Source of the DNA: Sphingobacteriia bacterium
Lineage (GTDB): Bacteria; Bacteroidota; Bacteroidia; Chitinophagales; Chitinophagaceae
DNA length: 64,000 bases
Direction: 5' to 3'
NCBI GenBank assembly: GCA_015999745.1
Contig: JAECQP010000002.1
Span: 1 to 64,000, forward strand
Part shown: positions 54,101 through 63,010 of the stretch, piece after piece
Numbering within the stretch: the stretch's first letter is position 1
How the letters are laid out: each line of letters starts with the position of its first letter
Position numbers and translations under genes: made by a program
Notes under the pieces: model-generated
The model's database searches: none
What the model saw: only the letters and a program-made list of their open reading frames with translations
Told to the model about the DNA's origin: nothing

Positions 54101-54140
54101 TGGGACCCTACGCTTTTTCCTTAGCCGAGTCTTAGTTAAA
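54101..54140 (+). promoter_or_regulatory. candidate ECF-dependent promoter upstream of fecR
   Basis: TGGGACCCTACGCTTTTTCC followed by TTAGCCGAGTCTTAGTTAAA resembles the T-tract plus GTCTTA sequences seen before Bacteroidota fecR genes (recollection, not measured). It ends about 10 bases before the FecR start. Confidence 0.35.
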
Positions 54141-54150
54141 AACACCCCTT

Positions 54151-55350
54151 TTGGAACCCCGCTACACACCTGAAGAGTTTACTGTACTGCTGCAACGCTA
54201 TATCGAAAATCGTTACAGCAGGGAAGATGTGGACCTGCTTACCCAACTGATCGATGAGCCGGCCTATCATGGGCTAGCCATGGAGCTGATTGAGGGAACG
54301 CTGCACAAAATAAAGGTGGAGGAGGGAGAAATTGCACCTGATGTACTGGAACGCCTGCGCAATAAACTTCCCGGGATCCTTGGTGAAGAACAAGCTGCCC
54401 AAACATCAGCCCGGCCAAGTGTTTCGGTGTTGCGCCGGATGCGCTGGGCTGCAGCGGCGGCTATCCTTTTGGTTGCGGGCACGGCAGCTTATTTCTTGCT
54501 GCAGCCCAAACAGCCTGCCGGTAGTACAGCACAACCCATTGCGGATGTGAAGGCCCCGGAGAAGAACCGGGCCATGATTACCCTTGAAAATGGAAAAACC
54601 ATTTACCTGGATAGTGTGGGCAACGGACAACTGGCTGCGATGGGAGCAGTGAAATTGGTGAAACTGGCCAATGGCCAGATCCGTTATTCCGGAAAGGCAT
54701 CAGACATTGCTTATCATACGCTCACAAATCCACGCGGCAGCCAGCCGATCGATATGACGTTAAGCGATGGAAGCAGGGTATGGCTAAACGCAGGTTCTTC
54801 TATTACTTATCCCATTGCTTTTGTAGCAGGACAACACAGAAAAGTAAACATGACCGGCGAAGCCTATTTTGAAGTGGCGCATGATGCGGCCAATCCTTTT
54901 TATGTATCACGCGGAGGAATGGAAGTTAAAGTACTGGGTACCCATTTTAACGTGAACGCCTACGATAATGAAGGCGCCTATAAAGTGACGCTGCTGGAGG
55001 GCGTTGTAGCAGTGAAGAAAGCAACAGGTCAACTACTGTTGAAACCAGGACAGCAGGCGCAGGTAAATCAAACTGTTACATTGGAAACCGCGGTTGATCT
55101 GGAACAGGTAATGGCCTGGAAAAACGGCGCCACTTATTTCACCAATGCAGACCTGGGTGTGGTACTGCGGGAACTGGAACGATGGTACGATATCAAAGCA
55201 GAAGTGAAGGGAACATTGGGTAGTAAGCGTTTTTACCTGGATGCACCCAGGAGCGCTTCCCTGCAGGATGTGTTGAAGTCGATACTGGAAGACAATCAAC
55301 TGCGCTATGCGTATGATGCAAACAACAGAACACTAACGGTTCATCCGTAA
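54151..55350 (+). CDS. FecR-family anti-sigma transmembrane regulator
   Basis: A 399-residue protein with N-terminal cytoplasmic region (YTPEEFTVLLQRYIENRYSREDVDLLTQL), one TM helix near residues 96-116, the FecR domain (LSDGSRVWLNAGSSITYP, GEAYFEVAHDAANPFYV, VLGTHFNVNAY) and the C-terminal DUF4974 domain (VVLRELERWYDIKAEV ... LRYAYDANNRTLTVHP). Starts at TTG; the next Met is at residue 39 inside the first helix bundle, so TTG is preferred. It relays the SusC STN signal to the ECF sigma. Confidence 0.92.
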   Translation: MEPRYTPEEFTVLLQRYIENRYSREDVDLLTQLIDEPAYHGLAMELIEGTLHKIKVEEGEIAPDVLERLRNKLPGILGEEQAAQTSARPSVSVLRRMRWAAAAAILLVAGTAAYFLLQPKQPAGSTAQPIADVKAPEKNRAMITLENGKTIYLDSVGNGQLAAMGAVKLVKLANGQIRYSGKASDIAYHTLTNPRGSQPIDMTLSDGSRVWLNAGSSITYPIAFVAGQHRKVNMTGEAYFEVAHDAANPFYVSRGGMEVKVLGTHFNVNAYDNEGAYKVTLLEGVVAVKKATGQLLLKPGQQAQVNQTVTLETAVDLEQVMAWKNGATYFTNADLGVVLRELERWYDIKAEVKGTLGSKRFYLDAPRSASLQDVLKSILEDNQLRYAYDANNRTLTVHP

Positions 55351-55357
55351 AATAGAT

Positions 55358-55410
55358 TGCTCAAAAAAAACCGCAAGTGGTCGCACCCACTTACGGCGAT
55401 GATTTGAGCA
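55358..55410 (+). other. nested stem-loop between fecR and susC
   Basis: Outer arms TGCTCAAA (55358-55365) and TTTGAGCA (55403-55410) enclose an inner hairpin CCGCAAGTGG (55371-55380) and CCACTTACGG (55387-55396) with loop TCGCAC; the inner stem has one mismatch. It starts seven bases after the fecR stop and ends 66 bases before susC. No U-tract follows, so it is not a standard terminator. An mRNA processing or attenuation element is inferred. Confidence 0.5.
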
Positions 55411-55475
55411 GGCAACCAATATCTAAGAAGGAATCATCATTGCTTAACCGCCTGTGAAGAACGGGCTCAAACCAC

Positions 55476-58400
55476 ATGCAAAGTATGCATTCAACTGCTT
55501 TTGGCCATCAAATTAATTTTGGGCCATTCACCCAAATGCTGCGCATCATGAAAATGTCAGCTTTATTAGTCCTGCTTGTATTGCAGGCTGCCGCCCACCC
55601 CAATGCTATCGCCCAGGTAACCCTGAAGGAGAAGGCTGCTCCATTGGAGAAGGTACTGAAGGCGATTAAGAAACAATCTGCCTATGGACTGGTTTTTGAT
55701 GAAACCCTGGTACGGGCCAAGGGAAGGCCCGTGTCCATAGAGGTATCTGACCGGCCGGTGGAAGAAGTGCTGGCACAGATATTCAGAGGTCAGGACCAGC
55801 TTACCTATACGCTCAATGGAAGAATCATCAGCGTTAAAGAGAGGTCCGTGGGAAAGTTGCCCGCGGCAACAAAGGCCGCGGAAGCCAATGAACCTCCGCA
55901 GCCAATTACAGTGAGGGGTAGGGTGGTGAATGAAAAGGGGGAGGCTGCTGTTGGGGTTGCTGTAATGATTAAAGGAACAACCAGAGGAACCAGCACGAAT
56001 GAGCGCGGAGAATTTTCGCTGAGCGGGGTGCCGGAGAATGCAATGCTTGTGTTCAGTAGTGTGAACCTGGAGCGATTTGAAATGAAAGTGACTGCAGATA
56101 AAGCAGCGGACCTATCGATCACGCTTAAAGCCAAGATCAGTGAACTGGCAGATATTACCATATCCTCTGTAAATACAGGCTATCAGACCATTTCAAAGGA
56201 ACGTGTCAATGGAAGTTATTATGCTATGGATAGCACTGCATTCAACCGCCGTGTAAGCACTGATGTGATATCCCGTTTAGAGGGTATGGTTCCGGGATTG
56301 CTGTTCAATCGGAATGTTTCCGGAACGGGCCTGAATCTGAGTATCAGGGGACATAGTACCATTCTTGCCAATGATCAGCCATTGATTGTTGTAGACAATT
56401 TCCCATACGATGGAAGTATTGATAATATCAACCCGAATGATGTTGAGAGCATTACGGTACTCAAAGATGCATCTGCGGCATCTATCTGGGGTGCAAAATC
56501 CGGCAATGGAGTGATCGTAATCACTACCAAGAAGGGCAGGCGTTACCAACCACTGATCATGGAATTAAACAGCAATGTTACTATTGGAAGCAAGCCTGAT
56601 CTTTTTTATAGCCCTAAATTTATTGCGTCGAGCGATTTTATTAATGTTGAGAAAACCCTTTTTGGCATGGGGTATTATGATGCAAACCTGGCGAATTCGG
56701 GTAAACCTGCGGTTTCCCCAGTTGTTAAAATACTTGCCAGGCAACGTGCGGGGCAGATTACCACTGATCAGGCGAATCAGCAAATTGATGCACTTCGCCA
56801 AAATGACATTAGAAATGATCTAAACAAGTATTTATTACAAAAATCAGTTAGTCAGCGATACTCGCTTAATATCAGAGGTGGTGGTCTGTCAAGTGATTAT
56901 TTCCTTTCTTTTGGCTTTGATAATAATCGAAGCAGTAATGTCGCCAATTCTAACAAACGTGTAACAATCACAGGAATCAGTAATTTTTATCCCACAAAGA
57001 ATCTTACGCTTTCTGCTGCTGTATATTATGTGCAGTCAAATAACCTTGCAAATGATGTGAGTATAAATAGTATCAACCCACTTAACAGGCCAGTTACCTA
57101 TCCCTATGCTCAATTAGTGGATGCCGGTGGCAGGCCAGTAAATATTGACAAGGATTTCAGTTCCTTTTATACAGATACCGTTGGTACGGGAAAGTTGATG
57201 AGTTGGAGGTATTCTCCATTGGAGGAAATAGCGCAGAACTATGATAAAACCAATTTAATTGATAATCGTATTAATCTGGCAGTTAGGTACAATTTCCTAA
57301 ATGGATTCGGTGTTGAAGGAAAATTCCAATACCAAAAAAGTTCCAGTAGCAATAAGGATTATTCCGGAGATTCCAGTTATGCCGTAAGGTATTTATACAA
57401 TCGCTATACTAACTTAAGTACCGGCGCACATCCTGTACCAGCAGGTGGAATCTTAGGACTCTCGAATCGGAATCTTGTTTCTTACCGTTCGCGCTTTCAA
57501 TTGAACTATAACCATACTTGGGCAATGCATTCAGTAAACTTACTTGCAGGGGCGGAGATTAACTCTACAACTGCTGAATCTTCAAATAATACCTTATATG
57601 GTTATAACGAAGACCTGGGAACCTTTCAATATATTGATCTTGTTACTGTTTTTCCGACCATTCCAACCGGAAGTAATAGAGTCCCATTTTCCAGCGGAAT
57701 CTCCCAGACAAATGACAGATTCTTGTCTTACTACTCGAACGCTTCTTATTTGATAAATGGTAAATATTCTCTCACAGCCAGCGCGCGAATAGACAAATCC
57801 AACCTTTTTGGTGTGAATACCAATCAGAAGGCGATTCCCCTTTATTCCATTGGGGCAGGGTGGGAATTCAGCAAGGAAAAATGGTTGAACCTTGCCTGGT
57901 TGGATGCAGGTAAACTCCGCGTTACTTATGGCTACAACGGCAATATCAACAAAAGCGTTGCTGCTATCACAACTTTTACTTCATTAGCCAGCTCAACTTT
58001 AAACCGTATTCCTTATGCCACTCTTTCTAATCCTGGCAATCCGGAATTAAGATGGGAGCGAATTTCCATGGTCAACTTCGGGATGGATTTTAGCGTCCTA
58101 AAGAACCGCATTACCGGCAGCATTGAATATTATCGGAAAAAGGGCACGGACTTGTTTGGACAGGCGCCATTGCCAGGATCATCCGGACTGACCAGCCTTA
58201 CAGGTAATTTTGCGAATACCAAAGGATACGGCGTTGATATCTTGATCAGGTCTGTTAACGTGCGATCAAAGAATATTCTTTGGACTACGGATTTTATTTT
58301 TAGCAAGGCAAAGGATGTCGTTACGAAGTATGGAGTTAAAGCAGCGGTGAGCAACTATTTATTGCAGGGAGATAATAATGGTACAGGTGCCAATATTCCC

Positions 58401-59045
58401 CTGGAAGGGAAACCTCTTTTTGCCATTTACAGCTACCCCTTTGCAGGACTTGATAACAATGGAGACCCCCTTGGATATTACAACGGTAAGCCAAGTAATA
58501 ATTGGGCTGGTATTATAGGAAATACTACTACGGATAGTATGCTGTTCCACGGTAGCTCAAGGCCAACAGTATTCGGATCGCTCAGAAATACTATTTCCTA
58601 TAAGGGATTTACATTATCATTCAACCTGCTCTATAAGTTTGGATACTATTTTCGTCGTTCAACTTTGGGTGCAGCCTCGTTATTTGGCAGTTGGATAGGA
58701 CATGAAGATTATTATAGCAGATGGCAAAAACCGGGTGACGAAAATTATACAGATGTTCCTGCCTTACAGTACCCTCCGATAAATAACAACCGTGGAACCT
58801 TCTATTCAAATTCCTCTGCATTGGTTGAAAAGGGAGATCATATCCGGTTGCAGGATATCAATCTGAGTTATCAGTTCAACAATAAGGTTTTAAAGTCAAT
58901 AGGCTTAAATGACCTGCAGGTGTATAGCTATCTAAATAATATTGGACTGGTATGGCGTGCCAACAAAAGTCATCTTGATCCAGACATATACGGCGATTAT
59001 CGAATACCGCTTTCCATCGCATTCGGAATTAAAGCAACCTTTTAA
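55476..59045 (+). CDS. SusC/RagA-family TonB-dependent receptor with STN domain
   Basis: A 1189-residue outer-membrane receptor. After an extended N-terminus with a hydrophobic signal (MKMSALLVLLVLQAAA) come an STN signalling domain (about 55-125), a CarboxypepD_reg-like domain (about 145-222: VRGRVVNEKGEAAVGVAV), the plug (about 240-355, with LIVVDNFPYDGSIDNINPNDVESITVLKDASAASIWG and GVIVITTKKGR) and the beta-barrel ending in aromatic F. The STN domain implies surface signalling through FecR. GC content falls just after the plug, near base 56,560. The ATG at 55476 fits long SusC leaders in this group. Substrate unknown. Confidence 0.93.
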   Translation: MQSMHSTAFGHQINFGPFTQMLRIMKMSALLVLLVLQAAAHPNAIAQVTLKEKAAPLEKVLKAIKKQSAYGLVFDETLVRAKGRPVSIEVSDRPVEEVLAQIFRGQDQLTYTLNGRIISVKERSVGKLPAATKAAEANEPPQPITVRGRVVNEKGEAAVGVAVMIKGTTRGTSTNERGEFSLSGVPENAMLVFSSVNLERFEMKVTADKAADLSITLKAKISELADITISSVNTGYQTISKERVNGSYYAMDSTAFNRRVSTDVISRLEGMVPGLLFNRNVSGTGLNLSIRGHSTILANDQPLIVVDNFPYDGSIDNINPNDVESITVLKDASAASIWGAKSGNGVIVITTKKGRRYQPLIMELNSNVTIGSKPDLFYSPKFIASSDFINVEKTLFGMGYYDANLANSGKPAVSPVVKILARQRAGQITTDQANQQIDALRQNDIRNDLNKYLLQKSVSQRYSLNIRGGGLSSDYFLSFGFDNNRSSNVANSNKRVTITGISNFYPTKNLTLSAAVYYVQSNNLANDVSINSINPLNRPVTYPYAQLVDAGGRPVNIDKDFSSFYTDTVGTGKLMSWRYSPLEEIAQNYDKTNLIDNRINLAVRYNFLNGFGVEGKFQYQKSSSSNKDYSGDSSYAVRYLYNRYTNLSTGAHPVPAGGILGLSNRNLVSYRSRFQLNYNHTWAMHSVNLLAGAEINSTTAESSNNTLYGYNEDLGTFQYIDLVTVFPTIPTGSNRVPFSSGISQTNDRFLSYYSNASYLINGKYSLTASARIDKSNLFGVNTNQKAIPLYSIGAGWEFSKEKWLNLAWLDAGKLRVTYGYNGNINKSVAAITTFTSLASSTLNRIPYATLSNPGNPELRWERISMVNFGMDFSVLKNRITGSIEYYRKKGTDLFGQAPLPGSSGLTSLTGNFANTKGYGVDILIRSVNVRSKNILWTTDFIFSKAKDVVTKYGVKAAVSNYLLQGDNNGTGANIPLEGKPLFAIYSYPFAGLDNNGDPLGYYNGKPSNNWAGIIGNTTTDSMLFHGSSRPTVFGSLRNTISYKGFTLSFNLLYKFGYYFRRSTLGAASLFGSWIGHEDYYSRWQKPGDENYTDVPALQYPPINNNRGTFYSNSSALVEKGDHIRLQDINLSYQFNNKVLKSIGLNDLQVYSYLNNIGLVWRANKSHLDPDIYGDYRIPLSIAFGIKATF

Positions 59046-59056
59046 AAACGGAAATC

Positions 59057-60448
59057 ATGAAAAAATCAGTATATTTTTATTTGCTTCTATTTTCATCTGG
59101 AATGTTAAGTTCTTGTAAAAAAGAAGATGCATTCCTGGATGTAAAACCAAACATATCATTGGTTGTTCCTTCCAATCTGGATGACTATCAGAAGCTTTTA
59201 TACAATGAAGGGGTTTTTAATACAGCCGTTGATCCAGCAATGGGTTCAATTACATCAGAGGAATATTATGTGACACCCGCTTTTTGGGCGGGCCGTCCGA
59301 TTCTTGACCGCAACCTTTATGTTTTTGGTAGTGGTTACGTTTATGAGTCGTGGCCATTGTTTACCGATTGGGAGCTTCCATATAAACAGGTTTATTATGC
59401 CAATATTGTCCTAGACAGGATAGATAAACTTGAAATTACCAATGATTACCAAACTCAATATAAAACCGTAAAAGGGCAGGCTTTATTCTTTCGTGCTCGC
59501 GCATTTTACAACTTAGTTCAAACCTTTGCCATGCCGTTTGATTCCACCAATTTTTCCACTGGGTTGGGCATACCTTTGCGACTAACATCTGATTTTAATG
59601 TTGTTATACAGCGATCTACGATCCAGCAGACTTATGATAGAATTTTGGCGGATCTGACGGCAGCAGTAGAATTTCTTCCCGTTTCAACAGCCTATCCAAC
59701 CCAGCCATCAAGAACGGCTGCCAATGCGCTTCTAGCCAGAATTTATTTGGCTATGCGGAATTATGTGAAGGCGTTGCAATACTCAGATGCTACCTTATCA
59801 TTTAAAAGCGATCTTATAGATTACAATGCACTGAGTCCTACAAATACCAATCTGTCGACCACTTATTTAAAAGAAGATATTTTCCAAGCCTCTTTGTTGT
59901 CAGGTATATTCACATTTAGTGGCTCTACAACGGTAGATACAAATTTATTGAAGCTTTATGATGATCCAAATGATCTTAGACGGACTGTTTGTTACAGAAC
60001 TAATGGGAGTAATGTTGAGTTTAGGGGTACTTATGGATTGGGCACTGGTTCAAAATATAGTGGCCTTGCTACTGATGAAATGTATTTGATTCGTGCAGAA
60101 TGCCTTGCCAGGCAGGGAAATGTGAGTGGGGCTATGACTGATGTAAACACGTTGCTGCGCACCCGATGGAAGAAGAATGGAACTTTTAGTACTTATGTTG
60201 ATAAGACGGCCCCCTCTGCAGCAGTCGCTCTCAATCTTATCCTGAAAGAAAGGAGAAAAGAGCTTCCATTCAGGGGCTTGCGGTGGACAGATATACGAAG
60301 ACTGAACCTTGAGCCAGGCTTTCAAACTACTTTAGCAAGAGTACTAAATGGCGTAACCTATATTTTGCCTCCTGGTGATCCAAGATTTGCAATGCCTATT
60401 CCACTCACTGAAATACAATTGTCAGGTATTCAGCAAAATGATAGATAA
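59057..60448 (+). CDS. SusD/RagB-family surface lipoprotein
   Basis: A 463-residue outer-membrane lipoprotein starting 11 bases after susC. Lipobox region GMLSSCKKEDAF; then the SusD fold: YDRILADLTAAVEFLP, RTAANALLARIYLAMRNYVKALQYSD (TPR-like) and YLIRAECLARQGNVSGAMTDVNTLLRTRW, then ERRKELPFRGLRWTDIRRL. It caps the SusC barrel. It is slightly shorter than many SusD proteins. Low-GC codon use matches the distal susC. Ligand not identified. Confidence 0.9.
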   Translation: MKKSVYFYLLLFSSGMLSSCKKEDAFLDVKPNISLVVPSNLDDYQKLLYNEGVFNTAVDPAMGSITSEEYYVTPAFWAGRPILDRNLYVFGSGYVYESWPLFTDWELPYKQVYYANIVLDRIDKLEITNDYQTQYKTVKGQALFFRARAFYNLVQTFAMPFDSTNFSTGLGIPLRLTSDFNVVIQRSTIQQTYDRILADLTAAVEFLPVSTAYPTQPSRTAANALLARIYLAMRNYVKALQYSDATLSFKSDLIDYNALSPTNTNLSTTYLKEDIFQASLLSGIFTFSGSTTVDTNLLKLYDDPNDLRRTVCYRTNGSNVEFRGTYGLGTGSKYSGLATDEMYLIRAECLARQGNVSGAMTDVNTLLRTRWKKNGTFSTYVDKTAPSAAVALNLILKERRKELPFRGLRWTDIRRLNLEPGFQTTLARVLNGVTYILPPGDPRFAMPIPLTEIQLSGIQQNDR

Positions 60449-60503
60449 GTAAGTGACAGATAATTTTTATTCGCTACTACTAAACGTGATAATTCATAAT
60501 AAG

Positions 60504-62036
60504 ATGAAACAGCGATTACTTTTTTTGCTATTTATATATTCAACAACATACTTTGACTTGTATGCACAGGACCGGCCTTCCTTTAAGTGCCAACCAGTGG
60601 TTGTCAAAGGGCATTTTCAAGATTTGAGATTGGGAGATAGTTTACGAATTGGGGGAGCCATATTAGAATATGGCCTTGGAGCCAGTTCCGCTCAGAGGTA
60701 TTTTAGCGTGGGAAGCGAATCTTTTGTATTTAAATTCGACCCGATAAGAGTGCCATCACAGATTCAAATAAGAGTAGATACAATCAGAAATGGGAAAAAC
60801 ATACCATTAATGATATCTGACGTTTTTTTAATCGAGCCGGGAGACACCATTATACTTTCAAAAAATGGCAGAAAAGTAAGCTATTCAGGTACAGACAGGA
60901 AAATATCGCTCCTTCAGGAAGTTGATAAGATTGGAACAATATTAAAGAAAAAGCGATGGCAAAACGTAGAACAAATTCGACCTGTAGAGAACGATTACAA
61001 TTACCTGGATTCCGTTACTATATTACAATTATTATATCTTGAACAAATTAAGGATCAAATTTCAACTACTGCATATTCTTTATCGAAAATAGATATTCTT
61101 TGCAGTAACTTGTCTTTTAAACGCCACATTGAAAGACGGGTTGTTAACAAGGATAATTATCTAAAACTTCGGAATTTCTACAATGTTCAGGATGCCAATT
61201 TTGGAAAGGCAGAATCTATAAGAAAATCTCTTGCCAATTATTATGATAGGATAGCTGAAGAATTAAAAAGTGCAAGAGCCAAGTATTCCTTTTTTTTTCC
61301 ATACAGTAAAGCCTATTCATCACTCATTAAGCTGAATTACGAGAAAGATTCTTGTATTATACCTGATTCCCCTTTTGACCTTAGGAAGTATTATTGCTAT
61401 CTAAAAAATAATTTTGGTGGCTTGCTTCGTGAACGATTACTTGTTGATTTTGTTTTTAGCAATATCTCCACGATTGATGACCGTGGCTTTTTCATAAGGG
61501 ATGCTATGCCATATATTAAAAATCATGATTTTGTAAATTACTTATTAAAAATAAGCACAGGCGTAAAAGGCGATCCAGCGTATAATTTTACTTTACCCGA
61601 TTTGAGTGGAAACAAAGTAAGTATGGAGTCTTTAAAAGGAAAAGTGGTTGTTATGGATTTTTGGGGAACTGGTTGTGGGCCTTGTATTAAGTTGCACCCG
61701 ATATTTGATAAAGTTGTTGATTATTTTTCTGATAATTCTAATATTATATTTCTAAGTGTAAGTTTAGATGAAGACAGTTTAAAGTGGAGAAATAGCGTTA
61801 TGGGAGGAAAATATACATGCACTTCAAAGCCTAATCTTTTGAATATTTATACAGACGGACTCGGGCATAATCATCCCATGATAAAATATCATAATATACG
61901 AGGCATTCCAGCAATGGTATTAGTGAATAGTATAGGAAACATAGAGGAAAATCCAACCGATCCCTGGTCAGAAGATGGGAAGGGCTTGATAAAGAAAATT
62001 GAGTTACTAATTAAAGCAATACCTGAAGCTGATTAG
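60504..62036 (+). CDS. TlpA-like thiol-disulfide oxidoreductase with unusual N-terminal extension
   Basis: A 510-residue exported protein. I start at ATG 60504 (MKQRLLFLLFIYSTTYF) for its signal peptide; the track GTG start overlaps nothing useful. The C-terminal 140 residues are a thioredoxin-fold TlpA/AhpC-TSA domain: FTLPDLSGNKVSMESLKGKVVVMDFWGT, active site C391-G-P-C394, and cis-Pro region GIPAMVLVN. The first about 360 residues contain a beta-rich DUF4369-like part (VVKGHFQDLRLGD ... GDTIILSKNG) and an unassigned helical region. It follows susD by 56 bases. It could reduce or form disulfides in exported proteins such as the DUF6520-like protein opposite. Confidence 0.85.
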   Translation: MKQRLLFLLFIYSTTYFDLYAQDRPSFKCQPVVVKGHFQDLRLGDSLRIGGAILEYGLGASSAQRYFSVGSESFVFKFDPIRVPSQIQIRVDTIRNGKNIPLMISDVFLIEPGDTIILSKNGRKVSYSGTDRKISLLQEVDKIGTILKKKRWQNVEQIRPVENDYNYLDSVTILQLLYLEQIKDQISTTAYSLSKIDILCSNLSFKRHIERRVVNKDNYLKLRNFYNVQDANFGKAESIRKSLANYYDRIAEELKSARAKYSFFFPYSKAYSSLIKLNYEKDSCIIPDSPFDLRKYYCYLKNNFGGLLRERLLVDFVFSNISTIDDRGFFIRDAMPYIKNHDFVNYLLKISTGVKGDPAYNFTLPDLSGNKVSMESLKGKVVVMDFWGTGCGPCIKLHPIFDKVVDYFSDNSNIIFLSVSLDEDSLKWRNSVMGGKYTCTSKPNLLNIYTDGLGHNHPMIKYHNIRGIPAMVLVNSIGNIEENPTDPWSEDGKGLIKKIELLIKAIPEAD

Positions 62037-62124
62037 AGTTGCAAGACTGCATCGATTGTCAGCTTCCCAACCGGGATGCCTAAAATTGTCGTTTTAAGCG
62101 GGCTTTGTTTTGCAAAGGTCTAAA

Positions 62125-62400
62125 CTAAGGGTAGGCACCCAGTTGCTTTGAGGGTTCAACTACATCCTCGGGGTCCGGTTCATTATTTGGTTCGGGTACG
62201 TCTGCATCATTTTCAATCAGATACGAACAGGGTTGAAGTATGACCGGGTCACAATCGCCAGTAGTAGGTTCTTCTTCAACCCAATGAAATTCTCCATCGC
62301 CATCATCTACACGGAAGATGGATTTTTCAAATTTTGTGTTAAATGCGCTACCGACAGCAAACAACAATGCCAGCAGACACAATAATCTAACCTTTTTCAT
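62125..62400 (-). CDS. small exported DUF6520-like protein with one Cys pair
   Basis: A 91-residue precursor. Signal peptide MKKVRLLCLLALLFAVGSAF, then an acidic mature part with Trp in DGEFHWVEEE and two cysteines C50-x7-C58 (TGDCDPVILQPCSYL). The acidic Pro/Asp tail (PEPNNEPDPEDVVEP) is low in complexity. The MKK...AVGSAFxTK start and single Cys pair followed by an acidic tail match the DUF6520-type small proteins as I recall them. It lies 77 bases downstream of a MauE gene on the same strand. Function unknown. Confidence 0.72.
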   Translation of the reverse strand: MKKVRLLCLLALLFAVGSAFNTKFEKSIFRVDDGDGEFHWVEEEPTTGDCDPVILQPCSYLIENDADVPEPNNEPDPEDVVEPSKQLGAYP

Positions 62401-62477
62401 AAATGAAAATTTTGTTGTTGTTGCCTACTCTTTTTAAAGGTTTTCGGCAATCCCCTTTTTTTATAGCTATAAAGATT

Positions 62478-62918
62478 TTAAGCGATGGAAATTTCCGCTT
62501 TATGGTTTGTTTTGTGTTTTTCGAGCCATAGACCGATCATGCTGATAGCGGTAAAGAAAAGGTTGATATAAAAATGATTTTCCCATGTGAGCTTTTCCAT
62601 TATCCCACCGCAAATACATGGTTTTTTTGCTATGATGTTAAAGGCGAACAATGCAGCATATATCGTAAAAGCCACCATTAATGAAAGAGCTACTTTTAAA
62701 GCAGGACGCCTCGTTCTGTCAAAGAATAGTAATCCTGCAATTAATAGTTCAGCAGCAGGTAAAGTAGAGGCAATAAACCAGCCCATCCAATCGGGGAAAG
62801 GTTGTGTTTTCATTGCATCAAAAAAGACAGGGTAATTGATGAACTTGCTAATACTTACGTAGGCAAATAATAGGATGAGCAAGGCGCAGCAAAGTTCCAG
62901 CCAGATTGACTTTTTCAT
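62478..62918 (-). CDS. MauE/DoxX-type redox-associated membrane protein
   Basis: A 146-residue protein with four predicted TM helices (about 5-24, 46-66, 76-97 and 114-131). The loop after the third carries the paired cysteines C101-I-C103-G-G (KKPCICGGIMEKLTW), the MauE family mark. MauE in methylamine operons supports disulfide formation in the small subunit. Here it precedes the DUF6520-like gene and faces the TlpA-like gene, so a thiol-redox relay is suggested. It is not part of a methylamine cluster. Confidence 0.85.
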   Translation of the reverse strand: MKKSIWLELCCALLILLFAYVSISKFINYPVFFDAMKTQPFPDWMGWFIASTLPAAELLIAGLLFFDRTRRPALKVALSLMVAFTIYAALFAFNIIAKKPCICGGIMEKLTWENHFYINLFFTAISMIGLWLEKHKTNHKAEISIA

Positions 62919-62981
62919 ACAGTAGCATTTAATACATCAATGAAGCGGGTAGAGATATTTGTATTCCATCAGGCGCAGAAA

Positions 62982-63010
62982 GTAAATGCCCGTTTGTCAC
63001 AGGCATTTAC
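62982..63010 (-). other. perfect hairpin upstream of mauE
   Basis: GTAAATGCC and GGCATTTAC form a perfect 9-base stem around an 11-base loop, 64 bases before the mauE ATG. On the minus strand it is followed by TTTCT, a weak U-tract. It may be a leader attenuator, or an operator. Confidence 0.45.
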
